Assembly: GCF_002607855.1 (NCBI RefSeq)
Contig: NZ_AWQQ01000067.1
Span: 53,818-117,817 of the forward strand
From: Desulforamulus profundi
GTDB taxonomy: Bacteria; Bacillota_B; Desulfotomaculia; Desulfotomaculales; Desulfotomaculaceae
DNA: 64,000 bases
Reading direction: 5' to 3'
Below the pieces are notes generated by a model. The model was not told the origin of the DNA, made no database searches, and was given only the letters and a program-made list of their open reading frames with translations. A program made the translations under genes and the position numbers. Below, in pieces: positions 37,622-47,225 of this stretch; the stretch's first letter is position 1, and every line of letters begins with the position of its first letter.

Positions 37622-38691
37622 AGCATACGGAAATTGCCATTGTCGGGGGCGGCCCGGCGGGCCTGGCAGCGGCTCTCAAGGCAGCCAAACTGGGGGCACG
37701 GGTACTGTTAATTGATCGGAACGACTATTTAGGCGGTCAGTTGATTAAGCAAACCCACCGCTTCTTTGGGTCCAAGGAACAAAGGGCTTCCGAGCGCGGT
37801 ATCGATATAGTGCGGGAATTGGACGGTGAGGTAACGGCCAACGAAAATATCCAGGTCATGACCGAGGCCACTGCCCTGGGGTATTACGAAGACGGCGTAT
37901 TGCTGGTGGAACAGCATAACAAAATCTCTGCCATTAAACCGAACCGTTTGATTATTGCCACCGGCGGAGCGAAAAGACCCTGCTGTTTCCCAACAATGAC
38001 CTGCCCGGCGTTTACGGAGCCGGCGCGGTACAAACCCTGGTCAATGTGTTCGGCGTAAAGCGGGGAAGAAAGTGCTGATGGTGGGAGCCGGCAATATCGG
38101 CGTAATCGTCAGTTACCAGCTGCTGCAGGCAGGCGTGGAAGTGGCGGCCATTATTGAAGCCGCCCCGCGCATTGGAGCCTACTGGGTCCATGCCGCCAAG
38201 GTGGTACGGGCCGGTGTGCCCATTTACACCCGGCATACCATTCTACGGGCCCACGGCGAAAAGGAGGTAACCGGGGCCACCGTTGTTCAACTGGATGACA
38301 ACTGGCAGCCGGTGCCGGGAACCGAAAAAGAAATCGATGCCGATGTCATCTGCCTGTCCGTTGGGTTGACTCCCTTAACAGAGCTGTTATGGCAGGCCGG
38401 CTGTAAGATGGTCTTCGTTCCCGAACTGGGTGGCAATGTGCCTCTGAGGAATGAGCATTTGGAAACCTCGGTGCCCGGTATCTATGTGGCCGGGGATGTG
38501 GCGGGTATTGAAGAAGCTCGGCAGCCATGATGGAAGGGGCGCTGGCAGGCTTAAACGCAGCCGCCGGCCTCGGATATACCAGTGAAAGTTTAGAGGCGGA
38601 CCGGCAGTATGTCCTGTCACAGCTGGAGGGTCTGCGTTCCGGTCCGGTGGGAGAGAAAATTCGCAAGGGCCTGGCCCAGGCCATTCTCTAG
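37618..38691 (+). CDS. FAD/NAD(P)-dependent oxidoreductase subunit, HcnB/PdhA-like (three frameshifts)
   Basis: This pyridine nucleotide-disulfide-type flavoprotein is about 358 aa. It has GGGPAGLAAALKAAKLGA (FAD), ATGGAKRPLLFPNNDLPGV, a second dinucleotide fold VLMVGAGNIGVIVSYQLL and VPGIYVAGDVAG. Three single-base deletions near 37980, 38058 and 38517 split it into pieces; repairing each with one base gives one continuous, family-like protein ending GEKIRKGLAQAIL. It would pass electrons from the FAD dehydrogenase subunit to NAD or another acceptor. The separate iron-sulfur domains are encoded by the next two genes. Confidence 0.85.
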
Positions 38692-38706
38692 ATAGGAGTG
38701 ATCAAC

Positions 38707-39201
38707 ATGCTGGCACAAAACGGAATTCCCACAGCGGAAGACGTGGCCGGGGTTCTTCCCTCGGAGGAACGGCTGGCCAGGGGGCCTGTGGCCATCGCCG
38801 AGTGCTTTCAAAATATACCCTGCGACCCCTGTTACCACAGCTGCAAGCAGGGAGCCATTGCTGAGTTTGCTGATATCAACGAGCGTCCCAGAATCGATTT
38901 TGAAAAATGTAACGGCTGCGGAATGTGTATGAGCCGCTGTCCCGGTCTGGCCATCTTTGTGGTGGATGCCACCTATTCCGACAGCGAAGCGCTGGTAAAA
39001 ATCCCCTACGAGTTTCTCCCCATACCGGAGGCCGGTGAAACCGTCACAGCCATTAACCGGGCCGGCCGGGCAGTGGGGGAGGCCCGGGTGGTCCGGGTGC
39101 AGAATACCCGGGCCCAGGATCGTACGGCCATCGTCTGGCTGGCCATTCCCAAAGAATTTATGATGGAAGTGCGGCACTTTAACGTTAAGGGGGTACGGTA
39201 A
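38707..39201 (+). CDS. 4Fe-4S ferredoxin-type subunit of the dehydrogenase
   Basis: This 164-aa protein has two cysteine clusters: CFQNIPCDPCYHSC near residue 32 and CNGCGMCMSRCPG near residue 72, enough for one or two 4Fe-4S centres. The C-terminal half is a beta domain without cysteine. ATG 38707 follows AGGAG. It corresponds in position to PdhF of archaeal dye-linked proline dehydrogenase complexes. Confidence 0.85.
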   Translation: MLAQNGIPTAEDVAGVLPSEERLARGPVAIAECFQNIPCDPCYHSCKQGAIAEFADINERPRIDFEKCNGCGMCMSRCPGLAIFVVDATYSDSEALVKIPYEFLPIPEAGETVTAINRAGRAVGEARVVRVQNTRAQDRTAIVWLAIPKEFMMEVRHFNVKGVR

Positions 39202-39492
39202 ATGTGTGATGCAAACAGGAAAGACCTTATCATCATGTGCCGCTGCGAAGATATTACCGTAGACGAGGTGCGGGCTTACATCGAACAGGGAGTTACCGAC
39301 TTGGAGCAGCTGAAGAGACTCCTCAGGGTCGGCATGGGACCCTGCCAGGGCAGGACCTGTACCCCCTTGATTGTGAACGAACTGGCCAGGGCCACCGGGC
39401 AACCTGTCAAGGAGATTCCCCTGACGGTTTTCCGCCAACCCACCACACCGGTGAAACTGGGTGTCCTGGCGGGAGGTACCGACCATGAATAG
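39202..39492 (+). CDS. BFD-like [2Fe-2S] subunit of the dehydrogenase
   Basis: This 96-aa protein has the BFD-type fold signature: CRCEDITVDEVRAYIEQG and GMGPCQGRTCTPLI, giving the four cysteines of a 2Fe-2S centre. The same domain is fused at the C-terminus of HcnB or SoxA in other organisms; here it is a free subunit. It starts directly after the previous stop and overlaps the DAO-type gene by 8 nt. Confidence 0.88.
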   Translation: MCDANRKDLIIMCRCEDITVDEVRAYIEQGVTDLEQLKRLLRVGMGPCQGRTCTPLIVNELARATGQPVKEIPLTVFRQPTTPVKLGVLAGGTDHE

Positions 39493-40633
39493 AACCGCAG
39501 ACTATGTCATTATCGGGGGCGGCGTCATCGGTTGCTCCATCGCCTACAACCTGGCCAAAAAGGGTACCAAGAACATTGTTTTAATCGAAAAAAAATACCT
39601 CACCAGCGGCGCCACCGGGCGCTGTGGCGCTGGGGTCCGCATGCAGTTTGGCACCGAGACCAACTGCCTGCTGGCCAAGAACAGCATCGAAATGTTTGAA
39701 CACCTGGAAGAAGAACTGGCTTACCAGGGCAGCATCGAGTTTAAACAGGGAGGCTACCTGCTGCTGGCCTACACCGAGAAAATGGTGGAGCAATTCCACA
39801 AAAACCTCGGGGTGCAGCACAAGTTGGGCATTCCCTCCCGCTGGGTGACGCCGGAGGAGGCCAAAGAAATCGTGCCCCATTTAAATACCCAGGGCCTGCT
39901 GGGGGCCACCTTCTGCGGCAAAGACGGCCACTGCAACCCCTTCAAGACCACCGATGCCTACGCCAAAGCCGCCCAGCGCCTGGGCGTGGAAATCATTACC
40001 TATACCGAAGTTACCCGGCTGCTGGCCAATGACGGCAAAATCACCGGTGTAGAAACCAGCAGGGGCGTCATCGAAACCCCGGCAGTCATCCTGTGCGCCG
40101 GTTCCTATTCCCGGGACCTGGCCGCCACCATCGGCATTGAACTGCCCCTGACGCCGGAACGCCACCAGATCCTGGTCACCGAACCGGTGGAAATGATGCA
40201 GGGACCCATGGTTATGAGTTTTTATCACGGCCTCTACTGCCAGCAGGTGCCCCACGGCAGCTTCGTCATGGGCCTGGGGGACCCCAACGAACCCAAGGAA
40301 TACAACCAGAACGGCAGCTGGCAGTTCCTCCATGAGATGGCGGCCAAAGTTACCTTCATACTGCCCCCGCTGGCCAATCTCCGGGTGGTCCGCCAGTGGG
40401 CCGGTCTCTACGACCTGACACCGGACCGCCAGCAAATCCTGGGCAGCGTACCCGGCATTGAAGGCTTCCACCTGGCGGCAGGCTTCTCCGGCCACGGTTT
40501 CATGATTGCCCCCATGACCGGCAAACTCATGGCCGAGCACATTTTGGGAGAGCAAACCAGCCTGCCCATCAGCATGTTTGACTTCACTCGCTTTGCCCGA
40601 GGAGAGCTGTATGTAGAACCTTCGGTTGTGTAA
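39485..40633 (+). CDS. FAD-dependent amino acid/amine dehydrogenase catalytic subunit (DAO family)
   Basis: This 382-aa flavoprotein of the D-amino acid oxidase/sarcosine oxidase-beta/proline dehydrogenase family has ADYVIIGGGVIGCSIAYNLA (FAD), SGATGRCGAGVRMQFG, RQWAGLYDLTPDRQQILG and AAGFSGHGFMIAPMTGKLMAEH. ATG 39485 follows GGGAGG. It should oxidise the substrate C-N bond and hand electrons to the Fe-S and NAD-dependent subunits encoded upstream. Substrate could be L-proline, sarcosine, a D-amino acid or an opine; sequence alone does not decide. Confidence 0.9.
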   Translation: MNRTADYVIIGGGVIGCSIAYNLAKKGTKNIVLIEKKYLTSGATGRCGAGVRMQFGTETNCLLAKNSIEMFEHLEEELAYQGSIEFKQGGYLLLAYTEKMVEQFHKNLGVQHKLGIPSRWVTPEEAKEIVPHLNTQGLLGATFCGKDGHCNPFKTTDAYAKAAQRLGVEIITYTEVTRLLANDGKITGVETSRGVIETPAVILCAGSYSRDLAATIGIELPLTPERHQILVTEPVEMMQGPMVMSFYHGLYCQQVPHGSFVMGLGDPNEPKEYNQNGSWQFLHEMAAKVTFILPPLANLRVVRQWAGLYDLTPDRQQILGSVPGIEGFHLAAGFSGHGFMIAPMTGKLMAEHILGEQTSLPISMFDFTRFARGELYVEPSVV

Positions 40634-40731
40634 AACAATAAGTACCATTAAGAGGAAAGTAAAAGGAAATGTAAAAAGGAAACACGTAAAAAGAAAACAT
40701 AAAGAACACACAAAAAAACAAACCATTTTCA

Positions 40732-40878
40732 GGGAGACTGGCTTTTCTGCAACGAAGCGGGCGTAAGAGAAGTGAGATGTGAGAAGTTAGACGTGAGAGA
40801 GGATTATAAAAAAAGATTTACCCCAATAGTTTCTCACCTCTAACCACTCACTTCCCACCTCTTAATTGCCAGGCTGCC
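40732..40878. mobile_element. MITE-like element copy 2
   Basis: This copy is nearly identical to 2012-2158, with about five differences over 157 bp and matching flanks to about 40891. Terminal inverted repeats GGGAGACTGGC and GCCAGGCTGCC enclose the two heptad arms (40768-40802 and 40831-40866). It lies in the 417-nt gap between the dehydrogenase and AOR operons; the rest of that gap is A/T-rich and shows no gene. Confidence 0.7.
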
Positions 40879-41050
40879 CCTTAGCAAACACCTGCTACCA
40901 AAGGCAACAAAACTCATGTAGGTAAAATCAAAAAGATTGAGCCTGATATCTATAGAGTAAGAAAGTATAAAGATTTTTCTGCGTAATACCTAATCAGTTA
41001 AAGAAGACTAAATAAAAACAAATATCTAAGCCATAGGAGCGTGAAAATCC

Positions 41051-41449
41051 TTGAAAATTGCTTTAAACGAAGCCCGCTGCTCCGGCTGCCGCACCTGCCA
41101 GGTGATCTGCAGCCTGCACAACTTCGCGGAAAACAACCCGAAAAAAGCAGCGGTAAAAATTACCGGTCACTTTCCGTCCCCCGGCCACTACGAAATCACC
41201 ATTTGCGACCAGTGCGGCGTTTGCGCCGCCGTCTGTCCGGCGGAAGCCATTATCGAAGCAGACGGAATTTACCGCATTGACAAAGAAAAATGCACCGGCT
41301 GCAGCGAGTGCATAGAAGTTTGCCCCTCCAACGCCATGTTCCGGCACCCCGCAGAAAAGGCCCCCATCAAATGTGTGTCCTGCGGCCAGTGTGTCGAGCT
41401 ATGCCAGCGGGGCGCCATTTACGACGCAGATGCCAGGGAGGTGCAGTAA
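41051..41449 (+). CDS. Polyferredoxin subunit associated with AOR
   Basis: This 132-aa ferredoxin carries four cysteine groups: CSGCRTCQVICS, CDQCGVCAAVCP, CTGCSECIEVCP and CVSCGQCVELCQ, enough for about four 4Fe-4S clusters, as in HycB/DMSO-reductase-type electron-transfer subunits. TTG 41051 follows AGGAGCG. Its stop overlaps the AOR start codon (TAATG), so the two are translationally coupled and probably form one complex. Confidence 0.92.
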   Translation: MKIALNEARCSGCRTCQVICSLHNFAENNPKKAAVKITGHFPSPGHYEITICDQCGVCAAVCPAEAIIEADGIYRIDKEKCTGCSECIEVCPSNAMFRHPAEKAPIKCVSCGQCVELCQRGAIYDADAREVQ

Positions 41450-43302
41450 TGAACGGTTACGGCGGCAACATTTTAAGAATTAACCTGACCACCGGGGAAA
41501 TGAACATCCAGCCCCTGTCCGAAGAAATGGCCAGAGAATGGATCGGCCAGCGCGGCTTTATCGCCAAGACCCTCTGGGAAGAACTGAAACCCGGCATCGA
41601 CCCCCGGGGCCCGGAAAACAAACTGGTCATGTCCACCGGTCCCCTGGCCGGCACATTGGTCCCAGCCGGCGGCAAAGTTAGCTTTGGCGCCAAATCACCG
41701 GCCACCGGCATTTACGGCGAAAGCTGCATGGGCGGTCACATTGCCGCGGAAATGAAATATGCCGGGTACGACATGATCATTCTGGAGGGCGCTTGCGCCA
41801 AACCCTGTTACCTCTATATCAAAGACAATCAAGTGGAGATCCGGGATGCCTCCCACCTGTGGGGCAAAGGCGCCATCGAGGCTGAAAAGGCCCTGAAGGA
41901 CGAACTGGGCGAAGAATTCCAAATCTGCACCATCGGCCCCGCCGGTGAAAAGCTGGTTAAATACGCCTGTATTTCCCACGACTTTGGCCGCCAGGCCGGA
42001 CGTACCGGCATGGGCACCGTTATGGGCAGCAAAAATGTCAAGGCCATCGCCATCTGCGGCAGCAACAGCATTCCCCTGGCAGACCTGGCCGCCACCGTGG
42101 CCAAGGGCAAGGAAATGCTTAAGGACTGCTTTGCCAAGGAAAACCTGGACGAGTGGCAGGATTACGGCACCGCCGGCGTACCGGTCTGGGCCAACAACAT
42201 TGGCGCTTTCCCCACCAAGAACTTCCAGTCTTCCTACCTGGAGGGCAACGAAAATCTTGACGGTAAGGTCATGCGCGACAAGATGGTGGTCACCGACAAA
42301 GGCTGCTTTGGCTGCCCCAGCCCCTGCGGCAAATACTGCTATGTCAAACCTTACAACGTCTACACCGAAGGTCCGGAATACGAAACCACCGCGCTGATCG
42401 GCGGCAACTGTGTCTTTACCGACATTGAGCAAGTGGGGTACCTCAACTACCTGTGCGATGAATTGGGCCTGGACACCATCTCCGCCGGTAATGTCATTGG
42501 CTTTGCCATGGAATGCTATGAAAAGGGCATTCTGACCAAAGAGCAGGTGGGGATGGAACTCAAATTTGGCGACGTAGAAAGCTTCAAATACCTGCTGGAG
42601 AAAATTGCCGCCCGGGAAGGCATCGGCGGCATCCTGGCCGAGGGCGTAAAATATGCAGCGGAACAGTTTGGCGGCGATTCCATCAAATACGCCATTCAGG
42701 TGAAGGGTCTGGAGTGGAGCGGCTACGAATCCCGCAGCGCCCCGTCCAACATGCTGGCCTACATGACCTGCGACCTGGGGGCTCACCACAGCCGGGCCTG
42801 GTCCGTCACCCACGATATCGCCGTGGGCAGAAAGGTGCTGGAGGGCAAGGCGCAAAAGGTCATCGATCTGCAGCACATTCGTCCCTTCTTTGACCTGATC
42901 GGCTGCTGCCGCCTGCAGTGGGTGGAAATTGGTTTTGAACTGGAACACTACCCGGAAGTCTTCCGCTATATCACCGGGTTTGACTACAGCCAGGCTGACT
43001 TAATGAAGATTTCCGAAAAGGTATGGAACCTGACCCGCGCCTTTGCCTGGCGGGAAATTGAGGACTTTGGCAGAAAGTACGACTACCCGCCGGCCCGGTT
43101 CTATGAAGAGACTGTAACCAGCGGCCCCAACGCCGGGGATGTGCTATCCAAAGAAGCCCTGGACTTCCTGCTGGATGATTACTATAAACTGCGCGGCTGG
43201 GACCAAAACGGCCTGCCCACCCGGGAAAAGCTGGAGCAAATGGGGCTGGGATTTGTAGTCCGTGAGTTGGATCCTACGGCCGTAAATTATCTTAAGTGCT
43301 AG
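41449..43302 (+). CDS. Aldehyde:ferredoxin oxidoreductase (tungsten/molybdenum pterin)
   Basis: This 617-aa member of the AOR family opens MNGYGGNILRINLTTGE. The N-terminal pterin-binding domain contains GPLAGT, RTGMGTVMGSKNVKAIAI and the cluster region GCFGCPSPCGKYC; a further cysteine in LIGCCRLQWVE completes the 4Fe-4S set. It oxidises aldehydes to acids, or reduces acids, with ferredoxin. The dedicated ferredoxin upstream and MoaD-like protein downstream fit this role. A long opposite-strand frame here is a shadow. Confidence 0.94.
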   Translation: MNGYGGNILRINLTTGEMNIQPLSEEMAREWIGQRGFIAKTLWEELKPGIDPRGPENKLVMSTGPLAGTLVPAGGKVSFGAKSPATGIYGESCMGGHIAAEMKYAGYDMIILEGACAKPCYLYIKDNQVEIRDASHLWGKGAIEAEKALKDELGEEFQICTIGPAGEKLVKYACISHDFGRQAGRTGMGTVMGSKNVKAIAICGSNSIPLADLAATVAKGKEMLKDCFAKENLDEWQDYGTAGVPVWANNIGAFPTKNFQSSYLEGNENLDGKVMRDKMVVTDKGCFGCPSPCGKYCYVKPYNVYTEGPEYETTALIGGNCVFTDIEQVGYLNYLCDELGLDTISAGNVIGFAMECYEKGILTKEQVGMELKFGDVESFKYLLEKIAAREGIGGILAEGVKYAAEQFGGDSIKYAIQVKGLEWSGYESRSAPSNMLAYMTCDLGAHHSRAWSVTHDIAVGRKVLEGKAQKVIDLQHIRPFFDLIGCCRLQWVEIGFELEHYPEVFRYITGFDYSQADLMKISEKVWNLTRAFAWREIEDFGRKYDYPPARFYEETVTSGPNAGDVLSKEALDFLLDDYYKLRGWDQNGLPTREKLEQMGLGFVVRELDPTAVNYLKC

Positions 43303-43323
43303 AGCTAGCAGTTATACAATCAG

Positions 43324-43372
43324 GCCTTCAGCCTCTAAAACTGATGCCTGGGCTGATAGCTGATGGCCAGGG
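43324..43372. repeat. Family B inverted repeat
   Basis: GCCTTCA GCCTCTA (43324-43337) faces GCTGATA GCTGATG GCCAGGG (43352-43372), again in 7-nt phase. It lies between AOR and the MoaD-like gene. Confidence 0.55.
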
Positions 43373-43404
43373 TTTCATCTAAACCATACAAGGGAGTGAT
43401 AACT

Positions 43405-43638
43405 TTGCAAGTAAAAGTAAGAGTCACCGGTCTGCTCACCGAATACTTTCCCGCCGGCAAAGGAGTGCTCCCGGTTTCCATGGATAAGCCTTTAACGGTG
43501 AAAGAAATTTTACAGCAAATCAAGGTAAACCACGAACTGGTCATGACGGTGGTCGTCAGCGGCCAGCGCAGGGATTTATCCTACGTACCTCAGGACGGCG
43601 AAGAAATTGTACTAATTTCCCCCCTAGCCGGGGGATAA
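43405..43638 (+). CDS. MoaD/ThiS-family sulfur carrier protein
   Basis: This 77-aa beta-grasp protein ends in the essential double glycine (LISPLAGG). Its N-terminus VKVRVTGLLTEYFPAGKG and PQDGEEIVLISPLAGG are typical of MoaD-like carriers found next to AOR genes, probably for dithiolene sulfur of the pterin cofactor. TTG 43405 follows AAGGGAG; the earlier ATG 43363 lies in a repeat and lacks a site. Confidence 0.88.
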   Translation: MQVKVRVTGLLTEYFPAGKGVLPVSMDKPLTVKEILQQIKVNHELVMTVVVSGQRRDLSYVPQDGEEIVLISPLAGG

Positions 43639-43639
43639 A

Positions 43640-44063
43640 GCACAGCCACCCATGACGCCCAATGCCTGCCGGGCCACCACTTCGCCCTACGGCAACCTGG
43701 AACGCCCCTTTAACCTGGCGGAACTGGCCATTGCCGCCGGGGCAACCTTCGTGGGGAGAACCACCACCTACCATACCAAGCTGCTGACGGACTTAATTAT
43801 AGAAGGCTATAAAAATAACGGTTTTTCCCTTATCGAAGTGGTGACCCACTGCCCCACTTCTTTTGGCCGGCACAACAAAATGGGCTCGCCGGCGGACATG
43901 TTGAAATGGCAGCGGGACCATGGCGTAACGGCCCTGCGTTATGAAAATCTTGAGTCCCGAAGAACGGGCCGATAAATTTATCGTGGGCGTGCTGTACAAG
44001 TGCGAGGCGCCCGAATACACGGCGGAATACCAGAAGCTGCAGGAAAAATTCCGGGGGAAGTAG
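43640..44063 (+). pseudogene. C-terminal remnant of 2-oxoacid:ferredoxin oxidoreductase beta subunit
   Basis: The translation contains ATTSPYGNLERPFNLAELAI, then GYKNNGFSLIEVVTHCPTSF, GRHNKMGSPADMLKWQRDHG and, in another frame from 43941, MKILSPEERADKFIVGVLYK followed by CEAPEYTAEYQKL. This is the C-terminal third of KorB/VorB-type subunits. The TPP-binding N-terminal two thirds are absent; sequence joins the MoaD-like stop instead, so this is a deletion junction rather than a base-calling artefact. A frame change near 43935 also breaks it. No start site is convincing. Confidence 0.8.
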
Positions 44064-44110
44064 AGGAAATATGCAATGATTTAGTTATGAGTAATTGTTT
44101 CGTGTCGGAC

Positions 44111-44137
44111 AACCCGGGGGTGACCCCGGGTTTTAAT
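44111..44137 (+). terminator. Terminator before germination operon
   Basis: AACCCGGGG pairs with CCCCGGGTT across a 4-nt loop and is followed by TTAATATATTTT. Confidence 0.85.
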
Positions 44138-44161
44138 ATATTTTGGATAATCCACCTCTTT

Positions 44162-46126
44162 ATGGTGAAACTAATAGCGGTGATGAAAATGAACCTCTGG
44201 CAGATGATTAAAAAAACCTTTGTTTATAAGCCAAACATGGACGGGGAAGGGTTTGTCCTCGCAGAAACCCCGGAAGAACGGGCTGAACTGGTACAGGACA
44301 GGCAGAATAACCCCGACCAAAACGGAGATGCAGGCAAGGAACAACCCCAGGTCACCGAAGAGAAAAAGAGGACTGAAAAACGCGCTCAATTAAAGAAGCC
44401 CTTCCGGGCCTCTCAGAAAGAGAAAACCCGGACAGGAGAGAAGGGGCAAAAAAAAGAGCCCGAAGAAGACAAAAAAGAGACTGCCAACGTCGAAGAAAAA
44501 CCTGCTGCTGAAGACAATAAGGATAAAGAACATGGCCGCCGCAGGCTGAAAAAACCCCTCAAGGTCTCTGAGGCCCAGGAACACCAGGACCCGGACAAAG
44601 TAAGTCCTTTCCTGGAGGTTAATAAGAAGCGCATTGAGGAAATTTACGGTTTGCCGGAAAACAAGGATTTCATTATCCGGGAATTTACCATTGCCCTGAG
44701 CCCTCCGGTGCAGGCCTTTGCGTTGTTCATGGAGGGCCTCAGTGATAAAAAATCATTAATCAGCATATCCTGCAGCCCATGATGTTGTTTTCAAATTTTC
44801 ATGAGGTTGTGGAAGGTTACTTGCTTGACCATGTTCAGAAGCGTGTTTTAACCGGCAATCAGGTGACCGCCCATGAAAAGTTTGAACAGATTGTGGGGGG
44901 CGTCAATTACGGTTCCACGGCTGTTTTCATCGACGGCTGCGACCAGGCGCTGCTAATGGAGACCAAAGGCTGGGATCACCGGGGTGTCGATACACCGGCC
45001 AATGAGCCCGTCATCCGGGGACCCCAGGAAGCCTTCGGCGAAACATTGCGTACCAATACTGCCTTAATTAGAAAATATATTCGTTCAGCCAAATTAACCA
45101 CCGAGATGTTTAAGGTGGGTGAGATTGCCCAAACCGACTTGGCCATTATGTATCTACGAGGTGTAGCCAATGATAGTTTAGTCAAAGAAGTAAAGCGAAG
45201 AATCAAATCTCTCAAGTCCGACGCCATTATCGATAGCGGCATACTGGAGCAATTTATCGAGGACCGGCCCTGGAACATCGCACCCCAGGTGATGGCCACC
45301 GAAAGGCCTGACCGGGTGGCTTATATGATTCTGCGGGGTAAGGTGGCCATTTTACTGGGAGACAATCCCTACGTCTTAATTGTTCCCACCACCATGTTCG
45401 ATCAGCTCCACACCCAGGAAGATTACTACCTGCGGCCATTGTACGGTTCCTTTCTACGTCTGGTGCGGGCATTGGCTTTTTACATCGCTTTTTTAACACC
45501 GGGGGTCTACCTGTCCATCGTCTTATTCCATAAGGAAATGATCCCCACCGAGCTTTTACTGGCCATTACCGGAGCCAGGGAGAGGGTGCCCTTTCCAAGT
45601 ATTATCGAAGTTATCGTTTTGGAGGTTTCCTTTGAATTTATCCGGGAGGCCAGTGTTAGGATTCCGGGTTTGATGGGGGCCACCATCGGCATTGTGGGGG
45701 CGTTGATCCTGGGCCAGGCAGCGGTGCAGGCCAACATTGTCAGCCCCATTCTGGTCATTGTGGTGGCGGTGACCGGCCTGGCTTCCTTTGCCATCCCTTC
45801 TTACTCGCTGCAGTTTTCCCTGCGTATTGTTCGCTTTGCTTACATCGTTTTAGGGACTGCTGGGGTTTGTGGGCATTGTCTTTGGGCTGTTTATCCAAAT
45901 GCACATGATGGCTTCACTGAAATCCTTTGGTGTTCCTTATCTGGCGCCCATGTCTCCCACCACCAAAACCTCCGGGGATGTTGCGCTACGGGTATCGGTT
46001 TTTTCCTGGGAAAACCGGCCTGATTATATGAATACCCAAAAACAAAAGTTCCAGCCAAACATCGCCCGGGGTTGGGTAAAGAAAGACAGCTTATCACTGA
46101 AAGGGAGTAACAAGATTGATCCGTGA
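44162..46126 (+). CDS. GerA-type spore germination receptor A subunit (two frameshifts)
   Basis: This is a germination receptor subunit of about 655 aa. Residues about 25-145 form a long Lys/Glu-rich hydrophilic stretch, then the GerA core begins (ENKDFIIREFTIALSPP, AVFIDGCDQALLMETKGWDHR, VKRRIKSLKSDAI). The C-terminal membrane domain has several helices (GSFLRLVRALAFYIAFLTPG). Frame repairs are needed near 44751 (one A in a run; gives INQHILQPMMLFSN) and near 45857 (gives LLGFVGIVFGLFIQMH). ATG 44162 is tentative; ATG 44189 has GGTGA just upstream. It overlaps the B subunit gene. Confidence 0.85.
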
Positions 46127-47225
46127 GGGCAAAATTGGTTTTGCCGAAGGCTTTGCACTGCTGTTAATATCCAACATTGGAAAAGTATTTCTGTCTGTCC
46201 CGTCCAACGCGGTTGAACAGGGTAAGACCATGGCCTGGGCCCTCATTTTGATTGTCATTGTTATCACCCTGCTGGAATTCTGGCTGATCGCCGAATTGAT
46301 GAAAAATTTCCGGGACCGGACCATCGTGGAGGCCAGTGAGCGGATTTTGGGTCCTTACCTGGGGACAGCCGTCAACCTGTTCTTTGCTTTTTATTTCATT
46401 GCGGTCATGGCAGTCCTGCTGAGGTCCTACTCAGAGGCTATCATCACCTCCGCCTTGCCCAGGACCCCCATTTCATTTTTAATTATCACACTGACTGTAG
46501 GGTCCATTGTCAGCTGCTGGTACGGCCTGGAAAGCATAGCCCGGGTAGCCCGCCTGTCCATTCCTTTTATTGCCCTGGGCCTGATTATTCTGTGTACCGC
46601 AGTTCTTCCCGAGGCAGACCCTAACAATATTTTTCCCCTGTTCAGTGTGGCCCCGGTGGAACTATTCCATCATGCTATTGCCCGTCAGTCCGTGATTACC
46701 GAAGGATTGCTGGCAGCTTTGCTCCTGCCGGCCTTCGGGGGCTGGCGCCATTTCCGGCGGGCAGGTCTGCTGGCTGTTGGAACGGGGGGCGGCCTTTTCC
46801 TGATTATCGTATTCATCTTGACCCTGGTTTTTGGCGTACAGGTTTCGGAAGAGTTTATGTTACCGGTCTATAACCTCAGCCGCATCATTGAATTCGGTCG
46901 CTTTTTCCAGCGTATGGAGTCCGTCTTTCTGCTCATTTGGGCCATGGTGGGTACCATTAAAATGGCGGTCACCCTATACGGCGCTAACCTAGTATTGGCC
47001 AGGATTTTTCGGCTGCCGGATTACCGCCCTCTCCTATGGATCACCACTTTGCTCTGTTTTTCTTTAAGTTTATTGCCCGCGGACTTAATGACCGCTCTGA
47101 TGATCGAAAGCGATATTGTGCGAAGCTATCCCGGCCTGGCAATCACGCTGGGACTACCGTTTTTCCTGCTGGTGGTAGCCAAATTCAGAAAAGCAGGGGG
47201 TGAAACACGGGATGAAGCAAAGTAA
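46116..47225 (+). CDS. GerB-type spore germination permease
   Basis: This 369-aa polytopic protein of the APC-like endospore germination permease family has about ten helices. The N-terminus GKIGFAEGFALLLISNIGKVF, then GLESIARVARLSIPFIALGLII fit the family. In receptors of this type it is thought to bind germinant and conduct ions in the spore inner membrane. It overlaps the A and C subunit genes at both ends. Confidence 0.9.
   Translation: MIREGKIGFAEGFALLLISNIGKVFLSVPSNAVEQGKTMAWALILIVIVITLLEFWLIAELMKNFRDRTIVEASERILGPYLGTAVNLFFAFYFIAVMAVLLRSYSEAIITSALPRTPISFLIITLTVGSIVSCWYGLESIARVARLSIPFIALGLIILCTAVLPEADPNNIFPLFSVAPVELFHHAIARQSVITEGLLAALLLPAFGGWRHFRRAGLLAVGTGGGLFLIIVFILTLVFGVQVSEEFMLPVYNLSRIIEFGRFFQRMESVFLLIWAMVGTIKMAVTLYGANLVLARIFRLPDYRPLLWITTLLCFSLSLLPADLMTALMIESDIVRSYPGLAITLGLPFFLLVVAKFRKAGGETRDEAK

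Noticed and set aside
38617..39486. 289-codon minus-strand frame across the dehydrogenase ferredoxin genes
   Set aside because: Cysteine motifs on the plus strand explain the sequence; no start site is seen on the minus strand.
41695..42948. 417-codon open frame on the minus strand opposite AOR
   Set aside because: The plus strand carries clear AOR motifs through the same bases; the minus frame has no family resemblance and arises from high-GC codon bias.
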